Shown: positions 1 to 14,824, counted from the stretch's first letter. The stretch is DNA of 64,000 nucleotides from Laburnicola sp. R22_1 (GCA_014281115.1 JACONQ010000008.1:2976001-3040000), one strand, 5' to 3'. The notes: generated by a model not told the origin, from the sequence alone. Numbers and translations: made by a program.

Positions 1-301
1 TAGATTCTCCTACAAAATTGGCAATTAACCCGCAACTTAATCCTTTAAAATCTTAATCTTAGGAAGGCCATCGCATTAGTACTCTAATATAGACAAGCAG
101 TATTACCTAAGAAAAAGATAAGATAGAATAATAGCGGCGCGTAGTAGTGTGCAGAACAGCGTATACTAGGGATAGAAAAAAACCCTAAAAAAGATTTAGG
201 GGCAAAATTAGGCGCAACTACGCACAGCACTAACCTTAAAACAAAAATACAACCTAAGCTTTAATTAGCTACCGCACTAGCCCTTATTAAACCGCACTAC
301 T

Positions 302-720
302 AGAAATAAATAATAAATAATAAACACTAATAATCCTAGTATATGCACAAATTAGGCATAAAGCGTAGGCTCTAGGACTAGACTAGACTAGACTAGCACT
401 AGACTAGACTAGAAAATAACTAGAACTAGGCACTAAACAACTATTAGAGTTAGAATATTAAGCCACTAGAAATAAATAATAAACACTAATAACTCTAGCA
501 TATGCATAAATTATGCATAAAGCGTGGGCTCTAGGACTAGACTAGACTAGACTAGCACTAGACTAGACTAGCACCAGACTAGACTAAGACCCAGACTAGA
601 AAACAACCAGAACTAGGCACTAAGCGACTCTTAGAGTTAGAATATCGAGCCTCTAGAAATAAATAATAAAAAATAATAACTCTAGTATACATAATATTAT
701 GCGCAAAGTATAGGCCTAGG
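302..720. repeat. Degenerate tandem repeat, about 165-185 bp units
   Basis: Three imperfect copies begin near 302, 467 and 653. Each starts with a stretch like AGAAATAAATAATAAA, followed by a (T)ATGCATAA-type segment. The first two copies continue into a GGCTCTAGGACTAGACTAG run made of short ACTAG units. The sequence is AT-rich and TpA-dense. It may be decayed transposon sequence, because reading TAG as CAG would give Gln-rich protein, but no domain can be named. Confidence 0.6.
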
Positions 721-1099
721 TATAAGGAGTATAGAAATAGAATAAAAACAAAAGTCTAGATTAGGAAGTAGTTAGAACTAGACGCCAAAAGACGCTTAGA
801 GCTTAAATTACCCTGCTAGGACTAGACAACTAAGCAATTATAAATAGACAAGAACTAAGAATAGACTAGGGCACTTAGACCTAGACTAAGAAAAGAACTA
901 AAGCTAGACACTATATTACTCTTAAAACCCAAAACTAAGGCAGAGTTAAAGAAAGCTAAGAGATAACAAGTATAGGTGCGCGGAGACAGAAACAGAAGCA
1001 AAAAAAGAAGAACTAGAATACTAACTCTAACTCCCTAAGAAACTAACTAGACAACTATTAATAATAATATCTACTACTAAAAGACTAAACAAATATTAG

Positions 1100-4000
1100 C
1101 AATCCTAGTTAAAGGGCCTAGATTATAGCAAGATGTATAAGTTTCTTAATATTCTAGCACTTAGAAAGTGCAAGAACCTAAGCCTAAAATTTTCTTAGGC
1201 TGTTAGTTTCGCAAAGATAATAAGCTTAACTAATAAGGGTATCTATACACCTACTAAAGGGTCTCCGCCCCTTATAGAAAGCTTCTTATAAGGATTTAAA
1301 AGAAAAGCACTAATACTATCTTAGTTAGCCAAAGACACTAATACTCTTATAGCGTAAATAGTAATAGCCCTATAATCCCTTACTAATAAAGCCACCTAGT
1401 AGAACCTAGTGTAGAGTCTTGTTACAAAACCCAACCTATTCTTAGGCAAAAAAGCTACACTTTATAGAAGATAATATAACCTAGTTTTTTTAAGACTATA
1501 AAAAATACACAAACTACTACTAGTACTCTAAAAAAGACAAGATTATTAGAGTTAAAAAATATTATAGCTAAGAGATCTAAAATGTGCTTAACTTCTTAGT
1601 ACTAAAATACTCTAAGGTAGGAGAAGAAGAGGTATAGTAGAAGCTATGAGTAGCTATGCGTAGGCGTTAGCAAAGTTAAGATTAGACCTAAACTAAGAAA
1701 ATAGAGGAAGTATTAAAGGCGTGGCTAGCGTAGTGTTAAGTAATAACAAACCTTAATATTTATAATTTCCTAGACTAGTTCGTAATTAGGTTTAGAAAAT
1801 GCCTAAGGGCAGGCATAGTTATAAAAAGCCAGAAGGGTATACTCCTTATCTAAGGCCTAAGTAAGCAGCTAGCGGGCAATATCCTAATAAAGAACGACTA
1901 GTTAATAGAGAGACCTATAGAGCTTAACTTTAACATAATAGAGAGATAGCTTTTAAGCAAAGCTTAAATCTAGTTAAAAAAACACATACTAAATCTAATA
2001 TATTAAATTTAAGCGCTAATGCTATCTTAGACTATTAAGCCGCAAGTACTACTAATACCGTAGAGTGTTTTCCAACCTACTAGACTTAGCTTAAACTTTT
2101 AATAAGTAAGACTATAAGGAGCTCTAGGCGCGCAAGTAATCCTAGGCTTAACTGTCTCTTAACACAAAGTAGACGAGCTAACTAAAAGGCTTAAGGCTAT
2201 AAGGCTTTAGAATGTTCTAGTTTAGAACTAGGACCCTTAAAAGATAGAGATTCTATTAGATCTAGCTATCCGCTAGAAAATTACCATAAGGGTAGAGTAG
2301 GCTCTAAAGTAGATAGTACTATAATAGCCCTAGTACTACGCACTAACTTAGTCTTAGGCCTATATAGTAGCGCTAATGTAAGTTAATATATATATGGCCG
2401 CGGTAGTAATAGACCTAATATAGCAAGAAGACAACTATTTTAAAGGATACTTTAGATGCAGAAAGAACTATATTATCGCAAATAGAGAATATAAGGAGAG
2501 AAATTTACTTAAGAATAATAAATAGGTATACTATAACACAGAATTGTAAAGTGTCTAATAGGGCTAACCAAATAATAATTAGGGCGAAATTTAATATATT
2601 AGCGCCAGGGGCAAGCAGAACTAAATGCTAATCCACCTAGTATAGAATAAGTGGCGGATAGACAGATTAACAAAGAAGGCTCTATAGATATCTTAGAGTT
2701 AGGGAGCCGCGATAACGGCGATAACTTACTAGGTAGAATTAGTTATAGAAGCTAATAGTAGCCAGTTCGTGTTTAATAAGATAATAGTACCTAGCCTCCT
2801 CTTTAAAAAGGAATTTAAAGTGGCTTAGAGAGAGTAAGTCATCCTAGACAAAGATATACTAGCAATAGTTTAATTCCTAAATCTACTATGCGAACTATAA
2901 GCCGCGAGCTTAAATACCCTAATAACTTAACTAAGTCTTAGAAAATTGCTAAAGGTAGGGATAATCGCGAATATTAAAGTTTTTAAATAAGGCATCCCTA
3001 CGGTTTGTAGGAGAAAGAACAATAATAAAAAGGATAGAAGATAAACAAAGCAAGTGTCTTTTCTAGAATAAGATTTCCTAATAGAAGGCATAGAAGATAT
3101 AGAAATGCGTAGGCCTAATAATATCTTAGGTCTAACCCTAAGAAAGAAGATTTCCGTGGCCAAAAAAAAAACTAGTTAATATCCTAGTAGGCAGTCCTAA
3201 AGACATACTGTCCTAAGTAATAAACACTAGAGTTAGCCTAACAGTCTAAGAAGTACTTAGCAATATGCCAAAAGTCAAAAAGGTAATATTTAAGGACGTT
3301 TTAGTAAAGGGGACCTACACTAGCTATAAACACTAGTCGCTACTATAGAGGAAGAACTATTAAAGACTTAGACGCTAGGCACGCTAACTACGTATCTATC
3401 TCTAGAATCTAAGTCCCTAAATAAATATTAGTTAAGCTTAAGAATAGAGTAGTTACTCGCTGCAGGCCTTATAAACTAAATTTATCTTAAGCACTACTAT
3501 AGGTAAACTGAGTAGTTAGTATAGGCGTATTAATCGCAAAGGCACAGTTTAGCAAAGCAACACTAACCATAACTACTACTAATAGAAAGGATCTTAAGAG
3601 AGAATTAGGGGTTAAATATATATAAAGAGACTATCCCTAAGTAATATGCCAGATTAATAAGTATTAGATAAGTGCCTTACTTAATATAGGTGCAGAATTA
3701 AACACTATCTGCCTTAGCACCGCTAAAGCTACAGGCCGCTAGATTATATCTATACTACCTTAATTGCAAAGCGTAAAGCTAATGACTGTAAATAGTAATT
3801 ATAAGGATTTTTAAGGTATTATATTCTAAGCCCTAATTAGGGTGGGCTAGATTATTATTATAATAACGCTGTTTGTTATTAAGTCCTTATCTAGTGCTAT
3901 TATTCTAGGAAACCTATTCTTAGTAGATGTAAAGGCGGAATTCTCCTATAAAAATAATGGCAAGACCTACTATAAGCTATGGGATAATAAGGAGCTCTAC

Positions 4001-7000
4001 TCTACGCAATTTGTAGCCACTCGCACTAACCTATTTAACTTAAGAGGCGTAATTATTACTAAGGTAATAGAAAACTTTAAGAGAATATAGTACCCAGGGC
4101 CAGCATTCTTAAGTATCTAGAATACTTAGAACTTAGCGCTAATATAGTCTTACAGCAGTGGCTTCGCTATGGGTTAATATTAATAATAAGTAAGGCTAAT
4201 ATTAAGCTTAAGTAGGAATTAGGGCTAAGGGCCTACAGGTAGGCGCTAAATTGGGCAGTGCTAACTTGCAAAGAGGAAATCGCAAATAGAAATAAATAGC
4301 TTATATAAAATATTAATAAGGACTAGTTAGTAACAGATCTAAATAAGGATTTTATCTACTACGCTAATTAAGATACAATTAGGAGGCATATGGATAGTGG
4401 TATTGTTATTTAAGACAACTAAGAACTTCTAGTTATTAATTTACTAGGCTGCGATAAAGAAGTTAATAAGATTCTTTAGGCTCTAACTATATAGATAGAG
4501 TCTAAAAAGGCAATAAGAGTTAAGAGTAATATATTTTGGGCAGAATAGATAAAGATAATTAATAAAACTAAAATGGCTTTTAAAGTAAACACTATATATA
4601 AGACTAAGGATAAGAAGATTAACCCTATATATAACTTAGGCGTCAAGCCTTAGAATATTAAGGGCTGGTTGGACTAGAAGTAGGAGGCTATAAAAAAGCA
4701 AAAGGGGACTAACACTAGGCCTTAGCCATTCGACAAATATCTCCTTAACTAGTGGGCAGAATTCCTAAGAGGTAATTAGTTAACACTAAAACAGATTGCG
4801 GAAATAAAAGTTAGCCTAGATTTCTTACCTTAAAAAAGAAATATATTGCTAAAAGTCCTATATTAAAGGGAACTAGCCCTATCTTTCGAATTTACTAAGT
4901 TGGGGCAAGTGTATCCTAATATGGCTCCACTAGTTAAAATCCACACTATTGACTATATCGCTTAGAAGAAATCGCACTTTCTAGTTTCTTAGAAACTTAG
5001 AGATGTGGTTATTAATATAGTATAGTAGAGGCTTAATTACGGCGTGCTAGAGTATAGTAGGAGTCTATATTGCAACCTATAGTTTTTAGTTAAGAAGAAA
5101 AACGGAGGATACTAACTAATTAACAACGCCCAACGCATTAATAGCGTTATAGTTTAAAATAGCAATCTTCTTCTAAACCCTAACAAGTTCTTAGAAGAGT
5201 TTGCTAGTTATCTTATAATATCTCTTATTAACTTCTTTTCTAGATATAACTAAGTAACCCTTTATAAACTTTCCCACGCTATAACTATATTCTACACGCC
5301 TCTAGGACTTGTCTAATAGTGCACGTTGCCTATAGGAATGACTAATTCTGTGGCCGAGTTTATATAGATTATTATAAAGATTTTTTAAAACTAGATTCCC
5401 TCTTATTATATGCCTTACATAGACAACATTGTAGTAAAGGGCCCAAAAACTAACTATAGTAAAGAGATACTTAAGAAAGAAATTTGTAAATATGTTGCAG
5501 AACGCCTTATAAATCTTAATTAGGTTCTAGCGAATATAAAACTAGTGGACGTCACTGCGTTAGGCAAAAAGTCTAACTGGGGCTACGCCACCATAGACAT
5601 AGTTAGCTATATAGTTAGCAAGGATAGTTAATACCTATTCTAAAAGAAAGTAGCTAAGATTATTAAATAGCTGCCTTGTAACTACGCTAAAGATATTTAA
5701 ATCTTTCTTAGAGTTTATATATACTATTAAATCTAGATTAAAAACTTTGCAAAGATTGCTGCACTACTATTTACACTACTATATAAGGGCGTAGAGTTTT
5801 ACTAGAGAATTATAGAGAATGTAGCAATATAGTAATTAAAGGAAAGTATTACTTTTACCCTAGTATTAGTGTCTATTAACCACTTAGAGCTATTATAGAA
5901 AGTAGTAATTTTAGTCAATAGTAGTAAAATTAGATAGGAAGCCGCAATATAGCAATATAGACTAGATAGTCTTCTTTATCTAGTGTAGTTTAAATTAGGT
6001 ATTTAGTCTTAAAGCAAATATAACTAGAATTTAGGGAAGTATAAGTACAAAGCCCTTTTTCTTACGCTTAAAAAGTTTTAACTCTAGATCTACAAAATAC
6101 ACTTTATTATAAAAACTAACTTCTATACCTTAATTGTCTAGCTAAATTATAGTATAACTAACTTACTAGGGACTTCAATAACCTACTAGTTAGCACTTCT
6201 AATACTCTAGGAGTTTAACATCTACTATATCTTAGGGTGTAAGAATATAGTTACTAATACGCTCTTAAGACGTGAACAGCAAAAGGGTTAGGTCTCTCCT
6301 AAATAGCCAGAAGAAGATATTAAGAACTTTATTAAGAAGCATTTAGGGTATATTAGTATTACATCCTTTACTATAAGTAAGAAGACTAAAGTAAAAATAA
6401 AATATGTAGAGCTTGCTATAAACAACCTGCCTAAAATTTCCTCTAACCTATGCACTAAACACTTTCGCAATATTATAACCTGGCTTGCAACCCTAACTAT
6501 GCCTAAAGGCCTATCTAAGAAAAACTAAAGGCATATTAGGCTATAAGCTCGAAAGTACAGAGTTGTAAGAGACATACTATAGTATTAAACTATAGGAAAC
6601 AGGCCGCTACGTAGAGTTATAAACAACCTAGTCTAATAGGTAGATATTCTATAACAACTCTATAAGGAATTAGGCTATTAAGAATAAGAAGGCACCTAGA
6701 GAAAAATTATAGTATATTACTACTAGCTAAATCTATATTAGAGTGTTAAGAAATATGTTAAGACTTGCGCTAAATATTAGACGCATTTTACTAAAAGGGT
6801 AGTAGAGAAGCTGCACCCTATATAGAGAACAGATATAATCTAAAGATAAATTATAGTAGATATAGTGTACATGCCTAGAAGCAAAGAAGGAAAGAAATTT
6901 ATAATTATTACTAGAAACTATACCTCTAGATAGCCTAAAGTAAAAGCACTCACTAATACTAACTTAGCCGCAGTTGCCTAGTTCTTAGAAGAATCTATCT

Positions 7001-7860
7001 TTAGTAAGTGGGACATAGCAATTCGCCTATTAGTAGATAGAGGACTAGAGAACAGAGGCTTAGTAGAGGACTTAACTAAATAGTTTAGCATCTAATAAGT
7101 GGTATCTAGTGCTTATTACCCACAAGGGCAAGGTCTAGTAGAAAAAGGCTACTAAGAGCTCGTCGGCGCACTATAGAAGATAAAAGACGACTAGATCTAG
7201 AACCTACCCAAATCTCTATAGACTAATTAGGTTATAGTAAAGTAATCTATAGGCAAAATACTAGTCTTTCTAATCTGCAAAAGAGAATATGTTTTTCCTA
7301 TTAAACTTTATATTTTAATATAGTAGACACTTCTATAAGAATAAGTTTATACCACTAAAGAACTTCTAGCTATTAGAGCGGAGTAGTTTAAAAAGCGTAA
7401 TTATCGCCTCTAAGAAGCTATTAACTAAACTATCTAACTACGCAAATAAGGAAAGAAATAGTTTAACAACTAGCACACTCTTAGAACAAAGCCACTATAA
7501 TAAGGCAATTTAGTATTAGTGTATAATACTTTTTAGACTAGCAATATAAGTTGCAAAGTTAAGCTTACTAGAAAATACTAAGACTCCTTTAGAATCAGGG
7601 TCATGCCACCGTATAGTAAAGGATAGTACATACTTAAGAAGCTTAATAAAACACTCTTTTATAATAGAATACTAGGCGATTATATTGTTTAATTCTATCC
7701 GCGTACAACAATAGACCTTAACACAATACTAGAGCCTAATATTATAGATACTAATAATCTCTTAAAAGAAATTACTAATTCCTTAAAGAAAATTAATTCT
7801 GCAGACCTTAATAAACTTACGCAGAGGTCTAAGCCTAAACATCCTATATTTACATGCAGA
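1100..7860 (+). mobile_element. Ty3/Gypsy LTR retrotransposon remnant, RIP-degraded gag-pol
   Basis: The + strand reads as Gypsy pol if TAA/TAG are taken as mutated Gln codons. A retropepsin-like segment lies at about 3670-3720 (LLNIGAELNTI), where the family's catalytic D-T/S-G is now N-I-G. Reverse transcriptase covers about 4900-5600, with the catalytic box at 5416-5427 reading YIDN instead of YIDD. An RNase H-like stretch and a decayed integrase zinc finger (CAKY, second Cys lost) lie near 6750. The integrase catalytic core follows: D near 6857, D near 7036 (LVDRG), and E near 7141 within a YYPQGQGLVEKGY-type motif. The order PR-RT-RH-IN identifies Gypsy rather than Copia. The 1100-3600 part is probably gag but is not recognisable. 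LTRs were not resolved. All changes noted are C-to-T or G-to-A transitions, as expected from RIP. The element is not functional. Confidence 0.85.
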
Positions 7861-8299
7861 TTATAGAGGCTAATAAGATATATATAGAATATTTCTACAA
7901 AAATAAAGTAAGTAGGGATTTCACTACTACTAGTAAACTTTAACCTCTTAGACTTCGCCTATTAGAAGGAGTAAGCTAGCTAGAATATTGGCACATTATA
8001 AGCTACGGGATAGCTTATTTCTTAAGAGGGGAGAGGAAGTAGTTAGAAAAGAAAAGTTAGAAAAGAAAATAGAACAATAGTATTAGTACTAAGTTAAATT
8101 AAAGTCTAATATATATGCATAATTACTAGAATAGAATTGTAAGCTATAGACCCTAATAATAGAGCCTAACTAATAATTAGACAGCTAGAAAATTAAAAGC
8201 TAAGAACTACTATACTAACCTTTATAAGAATCTAAACCCCTATAACTACTATAGCCTAAGCCATAATTAGGGTTTAGATTGCGACTCTAATAGAAGTAA

Positions 8300-11200
8300 G
8301 GCATAGGGCTACCTTACTCTACAGCTTAAGTTTCGCTAGGGTCTAAACCTAGGCATATAGCTTAGGCGGAGAGGTGAGAAGAAATAAAGAACGGACCTAA
8401 AGAAGAAGAAGAGGAAACTATGCCGCTACAGCCAAGTGGAGACAAGGGAGTGCAGGCGGAATTAATAGACTATTAGGAAGCTAGATATATAGGGGAAGGC
8501 GAGTAAAATAGAACTTTAGAAGGATTATTAGTGGTCTAAAAGGGGGATAAGTTAAAGGATAAAGAGCTAATCTGCAGCACTATATTAAGCAAGACCTAAC
8601 CTAGAGAGAAATGGGGGCTAAAGAGCAGACAACTAGAAGTGGGAGTAGTTTAGCCCTAAGACAAGGAAGGGCTACCGCTATTACTACTAGAGAAGATAAT
8701 AGGTTAAAAAGGATAGAAAAAGAGCGGTGTGTAGGGAGAACTTTAGAATAAGAAAGGACTATTACTATCACTACTAAAAAGAATAATAGGCTAGGCGCAA
8801 CAACGCCTAAAGAGGGGTGTACGCAGGGAAGGCTTAGTAATATTAGAATTAGTGCCTAATAGAGAATTAGGCGTCTCTAAGGAACTCTTAATAATTAGAT
8901 AAGGCCTACTAGGGCGCCTAGTAGGAAGCATTATGGCAGTGTCGCTAAAACTAAGCAGCTTACTAATTCTGTTATAGATATGGGTGTTTACTTCTAGTTG
9001 CTTTGTCTATAGCTTACGCATTTGCTAACAACTCTACTAAAAAGAATTAGCTTAAGTATTTGTGGCGGATACTAGAGGGAATAAAACTAGGCAGGTAGAT
9101 TAGCAATAGAGAACTAGTTAGAAGCGAATTAGGCTTACTATAGTAGTTAAAGGAGCACTACTAATATTAGAAAGTTGTCTAGCATAGAACGTAGTAGCCC
9201 TTAAGGAAAAGGCGCCAACTACTGTTAATATACTAAAAGTAGAGACAACAACTCTAGATATAAGCCCTATAGGCTTAATTATAATCATCCTTAGCCGTAC
9301 TAGAATTATAGTTAATGCGGCCTCAGCCTATAGTAAAGAGAAGGGTAAAAAGATAAAATATATAAGGAGTATAACTAGACACTAAGTGCTATTTAAAGTA
9401 ATTACGCCTCTGTTTATTAGTGCTTATATCTTTTATAAGAGTAGCTTAGTACAGCTAATAGAACAAAATAGTGTCGGCGATAGGAGTATTATTAGCAGGA
9501 TTAGAGTTAATCTTAAAGCTGCCTATACCTTAAGCGAACTATACAAAGTAGTCTAATAATAAATGCTTAATATAAACGTTGCGTAAGAGTCTTATAATCT
9601 TATAGATAGTGCCAAAGTTACATAGCTAATTTAAGAGAGTAATAACTAGGGCACAAGTTAGCAAGCTAAGAGACAATTAGGGTAGGCATACGTATAATAA
9701 AATAGAAGCAGTTATAGGGCGTTATTAATAGGCGGCAGCAAGGGCCATTATAAGCCTTGGCCGCTTTTCTTACTATTACTATTATTATTATTGCTAGCAC
9801 TAAAGGCGTGGCTACTAAAGAAAAAGTTAACAGCAGCCATAGTTAAGAAGAAGGTTAAGACTATTAGATAGAAGAATTAGAATAGTGAAGAATTAGAATA
9901 GTAGAATAAGAAGGGAAGTAAGAGAATACAAAGGGTAGATTATATACTCTAAGTAGCTATAAGGCTCTATTAGGTTATAGTAGGTAAGGCGTGTGCGCAA
10001 ACGCCGCTTCTAGACTAGTAATAGATAGCAGTACCCTTTAAGAAAAGTGCAACTATATTACCGCCAGTAAGAAACTCTAAGGGCAAATTAGACACTTATA
10101 AATAGTAATTAATGAGCAAACAGCTTATAGGTGCAGGTAGAAAAATATAGTATTATAAGGAAAGGAGTAGAGTATAGTAGGAATAAGGGATACATTTAAG
10201 TACTAATAAGCTATCTAAAGTCTAAGTAGCCCTTGAGTAAAAAGAGACTTTTGTAGCTATTACTAGCAAGCTATAGACCAAAACTACTACTCTTCTTCTA
10301 TTCTTTTTCCTTCTCACACTTATTATAGAACCTATAAGCCTAAGCAACTCTAGCCTAAACTTAGAAATCCTGTAACAGCCTCTAAAAGAAGTCCTGTTCT
10401 AGGAAGCGTTGCAACTTCTAGGAAACTTAAGCCTAGGCTTTATTCTCTATATTAGTGTTATAGGGAAAAGAAGAACCATTAGGCTAATAGTTAAAGCGTG
10501 TCTAATATCTTCTTAGAGCTCTTTCTCTTCCTTATAATATATAAATTGCAGTTGCATAATAGACAAGGGCTAGAAGTAATACTAGAACTGTCTAAGAAGC
10601 TAATAGGCCTATCTCTAAAGTAGCCTAGTGAGTAGGTACTCTAGACTAGTTAGAAGCATAGGTACACGCAGTAGTAAAACTTACGTAAGAAGAAGATTAA
10701 AAAAAAGCTAGACAAATAGTATCTAAGGGCAAAGCTAAAGAATGTAGGATTAGAGAGTTAGAGGTTAACTAAGGCAGGAATTTAAGATTATTGCTAATTG
10801 TAAAGCCCTTAAATATAGACGTCGCTCCTAGGGAGCTAAGTATTCCTTAGGTCTAAGCATTAAAGTTTATAACGCGTGCTTAACACATAGGAGAAGGATT
10901 AGAAGGTAAAGGATAAAGGCCTATTTAACAATTAACTTAGAAGGCATTTAGGGTGTACGCCTACAAAGAAAGGGACAGCGTGGCATACCTAGAATAAAAG
11001 ATTATAGAGCGCTTTTATTATAAATATAGCACGCTATATAACCGCTGCTAAATAGTAGTTCTATATTATTATTAGCAAACTAAAAACATTAACACTATGC
11101 TAGCAGGCACCTATTATAGGACAGAGTGTTATTGCCTATAATAGGGGAGTAGGTAAAGTTAATACATTCTTAGGTAGCAGCGGCGAATAGGCTTAGCAGA

Positions 11201-11950
11201 TATGTAGGATAAGGGCCTTTATTATTTAATAATTTAGACTATTAGGCCTAGTAGAATGCAACTTACTTATTCTTAGTGTTGTATTATTATGCTTCCTAAC
11301 TATAGTAGAGAAAATAAAAGAGCAAGGCGTTAATTATAAGTTTATTAGGGTTATAGTCTAACTAAAGTGCGAAATTATCTTAACTATTTACCTAGGGTTG
11401 CAAACTGCGAGGCAGGTTATTATTATTTCTAATGCTCTGCCTAAGGACTGTAAAAACTTAGGCCATAATATTAAAGCTAATATGTGCGTCTAAGAGAGGA
11501 ATTACTTTCTAGGAGTTAGCCTAAGAGACTATTAGGGTGTAAGAGACTTACACAGAGACAAAAAGGTAATAAATACGCTAATAGAGGGCTTTTTAGGCAC
11601 TAGTAGGAGGTCGAAACCACTAGAGCCTACACTATTATTGCCTTAATAAGAAGGCTTGCCGCTGCTGCTACTACTACTAGAACTAAGGCGGCCAGATGCG
11701 TAGGCGCCCAGGGCATAGTTAATCTAAAGATGGGGAGGCATAATAAGGCAGGCTGAGTAAAGACTTAAGAATAGTTTAGGGTTTAGAAGGACAAGAAGCT
11801 AAACTATAGGAAAATTATAAGAGTGTAGAGAGTAAGTAAAATAGGCGGATTAGTAATAAAAATAGGTGGGCGTTTGTGGGCTATTGTTTAAGGTTACACA
11901 AAGCTAGGTAATTAGTAAAGCTTACTATTAGAGGCGGGCTTAACCTCTAC
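8300..11950 (+). other. Unidentified RIP-degraded coding remnant
   Basis: Long + strand stretches stay in one frame apart from TAA/TAG codons. The clearest are about 9120-9560 and about 11130-11660. They encode a hydrophobic-rich, otherwise normal-looking protein composition. No RT, integrase or transposase motif was recognised. The region is probably another transposon ORF, possibly an extra ORF of the neighbouring Gypsy element or a different element, but the sequence gives no proof. It also contains poly-Leu and Lys-rich low-complexity segments near 9770-9850. Confidence 0.4.
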
Positions 11951-14822
11951 TTGCTAGCAGGAGGCGCTATAAAACATTTAGAGTGTTTTTTAGAAGGGTG
12001 TTTAGCATAAAGCTTAATGGGGCCAAGCTTCTATAGGTAGAGAGATATGTGGTAGAATAAACTCCACTACACAGGTCACATAGTAAGCTAGTGCCCAATT
12101 AGCTCTTAAGAATTTAATAGGCGGTTTCTTTCTTCTAGCACACATAACTTAGTTTATCTTTCTACTAAGCCCTAATTAGGACTGGGTTCTCCTATAATAC
12201 TAATAGAATACTAGTATAATAATAGTGTATTAGGTCTATACAGCTACAGAAGCTTAAATATAGACTAGATAAGCAGTTTCTATAGTAATACTACTAATTA
12301 TAAAACTAATTACTTAAATAATAACTAAATAAAGAGGGCAAGAATAGAAAGAAAGATATAGGCAAATATAAATCTCTTATCTTAAGTAATAATTAGAGAT
12401 TTAGTAGAGATAATATACGCTATTGCTGCTAAATATATATACTATAGCTAGAGTTAGATAAAGTGTATTTACTCTTATATAATAATTAAATAGATATAGA
12501 GTAAAAGAATATATATAAACGCTTTCTAAATTAGTTGCTAGGCGTAGTAAAACTATGCTACTATACACTATATAAGAAAAACTTATAAGGCTATTATAAT
12601 ATTCTTTAGTCTAAATAACTTCTTTTACTTTCTAGTAAGATTGTCTTACATTTATACTGCTACTAGCACTACTTTATAATAGCGTACTATTACGCTCTTC
12701 TTATTTTATCTTAATACTATATAACTTTTAGCCTTTTTATAAGCATTACTACTACCTCTCTAATATTAGGTAAATTATAGAGGAGCATTTTAATATTAGG
12801 TAAAAAGAATACTAGTAGGCTTTAGTATAGTATTACAATACTATAGACTCTTCTTAGGAAGATTATAATAATTATAGGTAGAAAGGAGACTATAGGCAAA
12901 TATTATAGAAATAACAAGAGCTTATTAGCACTTCTACTACTATTTTACTAGTAGTTTCTACATTTATAATTATTGTCTCTACCGCTAAAGAATATTATAC
13001 TATTTATAAGGGGTAGTAGGCAGCTTTTATTACAGAACTTATAGGTTATTTATTAAGCTATTATAGGCGATAAGTTTATACTAGTAAAAACCTTAAGTTA
13101 GAAATCTATATACTATGTGTAATTATAGTATTAGAGATAAGTGTAGTATATATATCTATATAAGTGCTAGCTTAATAGGCAATCTAATATAGCAGAGTAT
13201 TTTAACTAATAATAATAGATTAGAAGGATATTTCTTACTATTAGAAATTAAAATTAGAGGAATATATTGTTAAAATAGTGTATAATATCGCTAAACGTCT
13301 TTTATTAAGCGAATCTAGAGCTAGGATAGTTCTTTTTACTAAATAGAATCTTTATAATATTAGACTCTTCCTTAAAAATTATAAGAGGTTATTAGATAGA
13401 TTTAGCCTCTATATCTTAAGATAAGTAGTACTTATAGACATTCTATAAATGTCTAGTTATAAAAGCTGTTATAATTAGCTGCCTTCTCTTACTATTTTTC
13501 TTTTATTTATTCTATTCCTTAGATTCTAAATCTTTTAATATGTAACAGTAGACTATATTATTATATTTACCTATAGACATTGTTCTTAATTATATACTAA
13601 AGCTAAGTATACCTATATTAAAGATCTTTATTATGTGGAGATTCTAACTAAGGTTAAGTCTACACTATACATAGAGAGAAGTAAAACAGAAGGCACTATA
13701 ACCTAGTATTTAGCATATAGTAGTAGTAATAAAATATACACAAAATAATAATAATTTTATTATTAGAGTTTTGTATAATAGTATTATTAATAGCAGTTAA
13801 TAGATAGTCTACTATTTAGTATAACTAAGTTATATATTATCTCTTAACTAGTAGACTATTAGAGAGCTATAGTAAAGCGTAGAGTTATAACTATAGTTTA
13901 CTATATATATATTATATAAGTCTACCTCTTATAATATTTATAATGTCTAAAAATTCTTTCCCTTTAACATACACAACAGTAAGTCTTTTAAATCTAACTT
14001 TTTAATATATATAGCAAGCTAGCTTTTTAGCGTTCTAAGATTAGGTTATTTAATACCTATAGTTAGATAGCTGCTAGAAAATTTAAAACTAGTATAAATA
14101 ACTAGCTAGACAATAGTAGCTATTTAGCCTATCTACTATAAGATATAGTTAAGACAGGCCTACTAAAGAACTAGATTAATTATACTATTTTAGAGATTAT
14201 AAGTAATAATTTATTTAGGCTATATACTATTTTTACATAACTCTAGATTCTTAAGTGCAAGGCTATTCTTTTATATAGAGGCCTAAGCAATAATATAGTA
14301 ATATTTATATAATAATAATAGCTTCTTACTATTATATTATTAGTAAGGCTAAAGGATAGACTAAGATATAGTAGTAGGCAACTATTAGAGGAGAAGAGAG
14401 TATTCCTTATACATTACTAGAGCGCGCGCACACAGCTATAGTAGAAGAAGCTTTTAGTAGTAGTTAAGATTTTATAGGTGTATAAGGATAATAAGATATA
14501 AAGATAGCGACGTAATAATAGTAAGAGTAAGTGGTAGTAGGAAGAGCATAAAGAAGATAGGTAGCGGCGAAGTCCTAGGGGGCAGTATATAGCCTAATCG
14601 CTAGTTATAAGAGGAGATCTACTATAGAAAAGTAATAAAATAGTTAGGTTAGTTGCTATTATAATTATTATTGCTATTGTTGTAGTAAAAATATTATTAA
14701 AGAAATTATTAATTATATAACATAGTAGTTAGTTAAATAGCTAGCCTAGAATTACGTAATATTATAGATTAACCTTATGGAAGAAAAGTATACCTATATA
14801 ACTTCGTCTTTCTAATATGTTA
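11951..14822. other. AT-rich, TpA-dense DNA with no recognisable gene
   Basis: This is extremely TA-rich sequence with short direct repeats and no frame resembling a protein, even when TAA/TAG are read through. It is consistent with heavily RIP-mutated old repeats. Nothing specific is supported. Confidence 0.6.
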
Positions 14823-14824
14823 TA

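Noticed and set aside
2927..3163. 78-aa minus-strand frame in the AT island
   Set aside because: It lies antisense in the probable gag region of the RIP-degraded Gypsy element. Its hydrophobic composition follows from AT-rich DNA.
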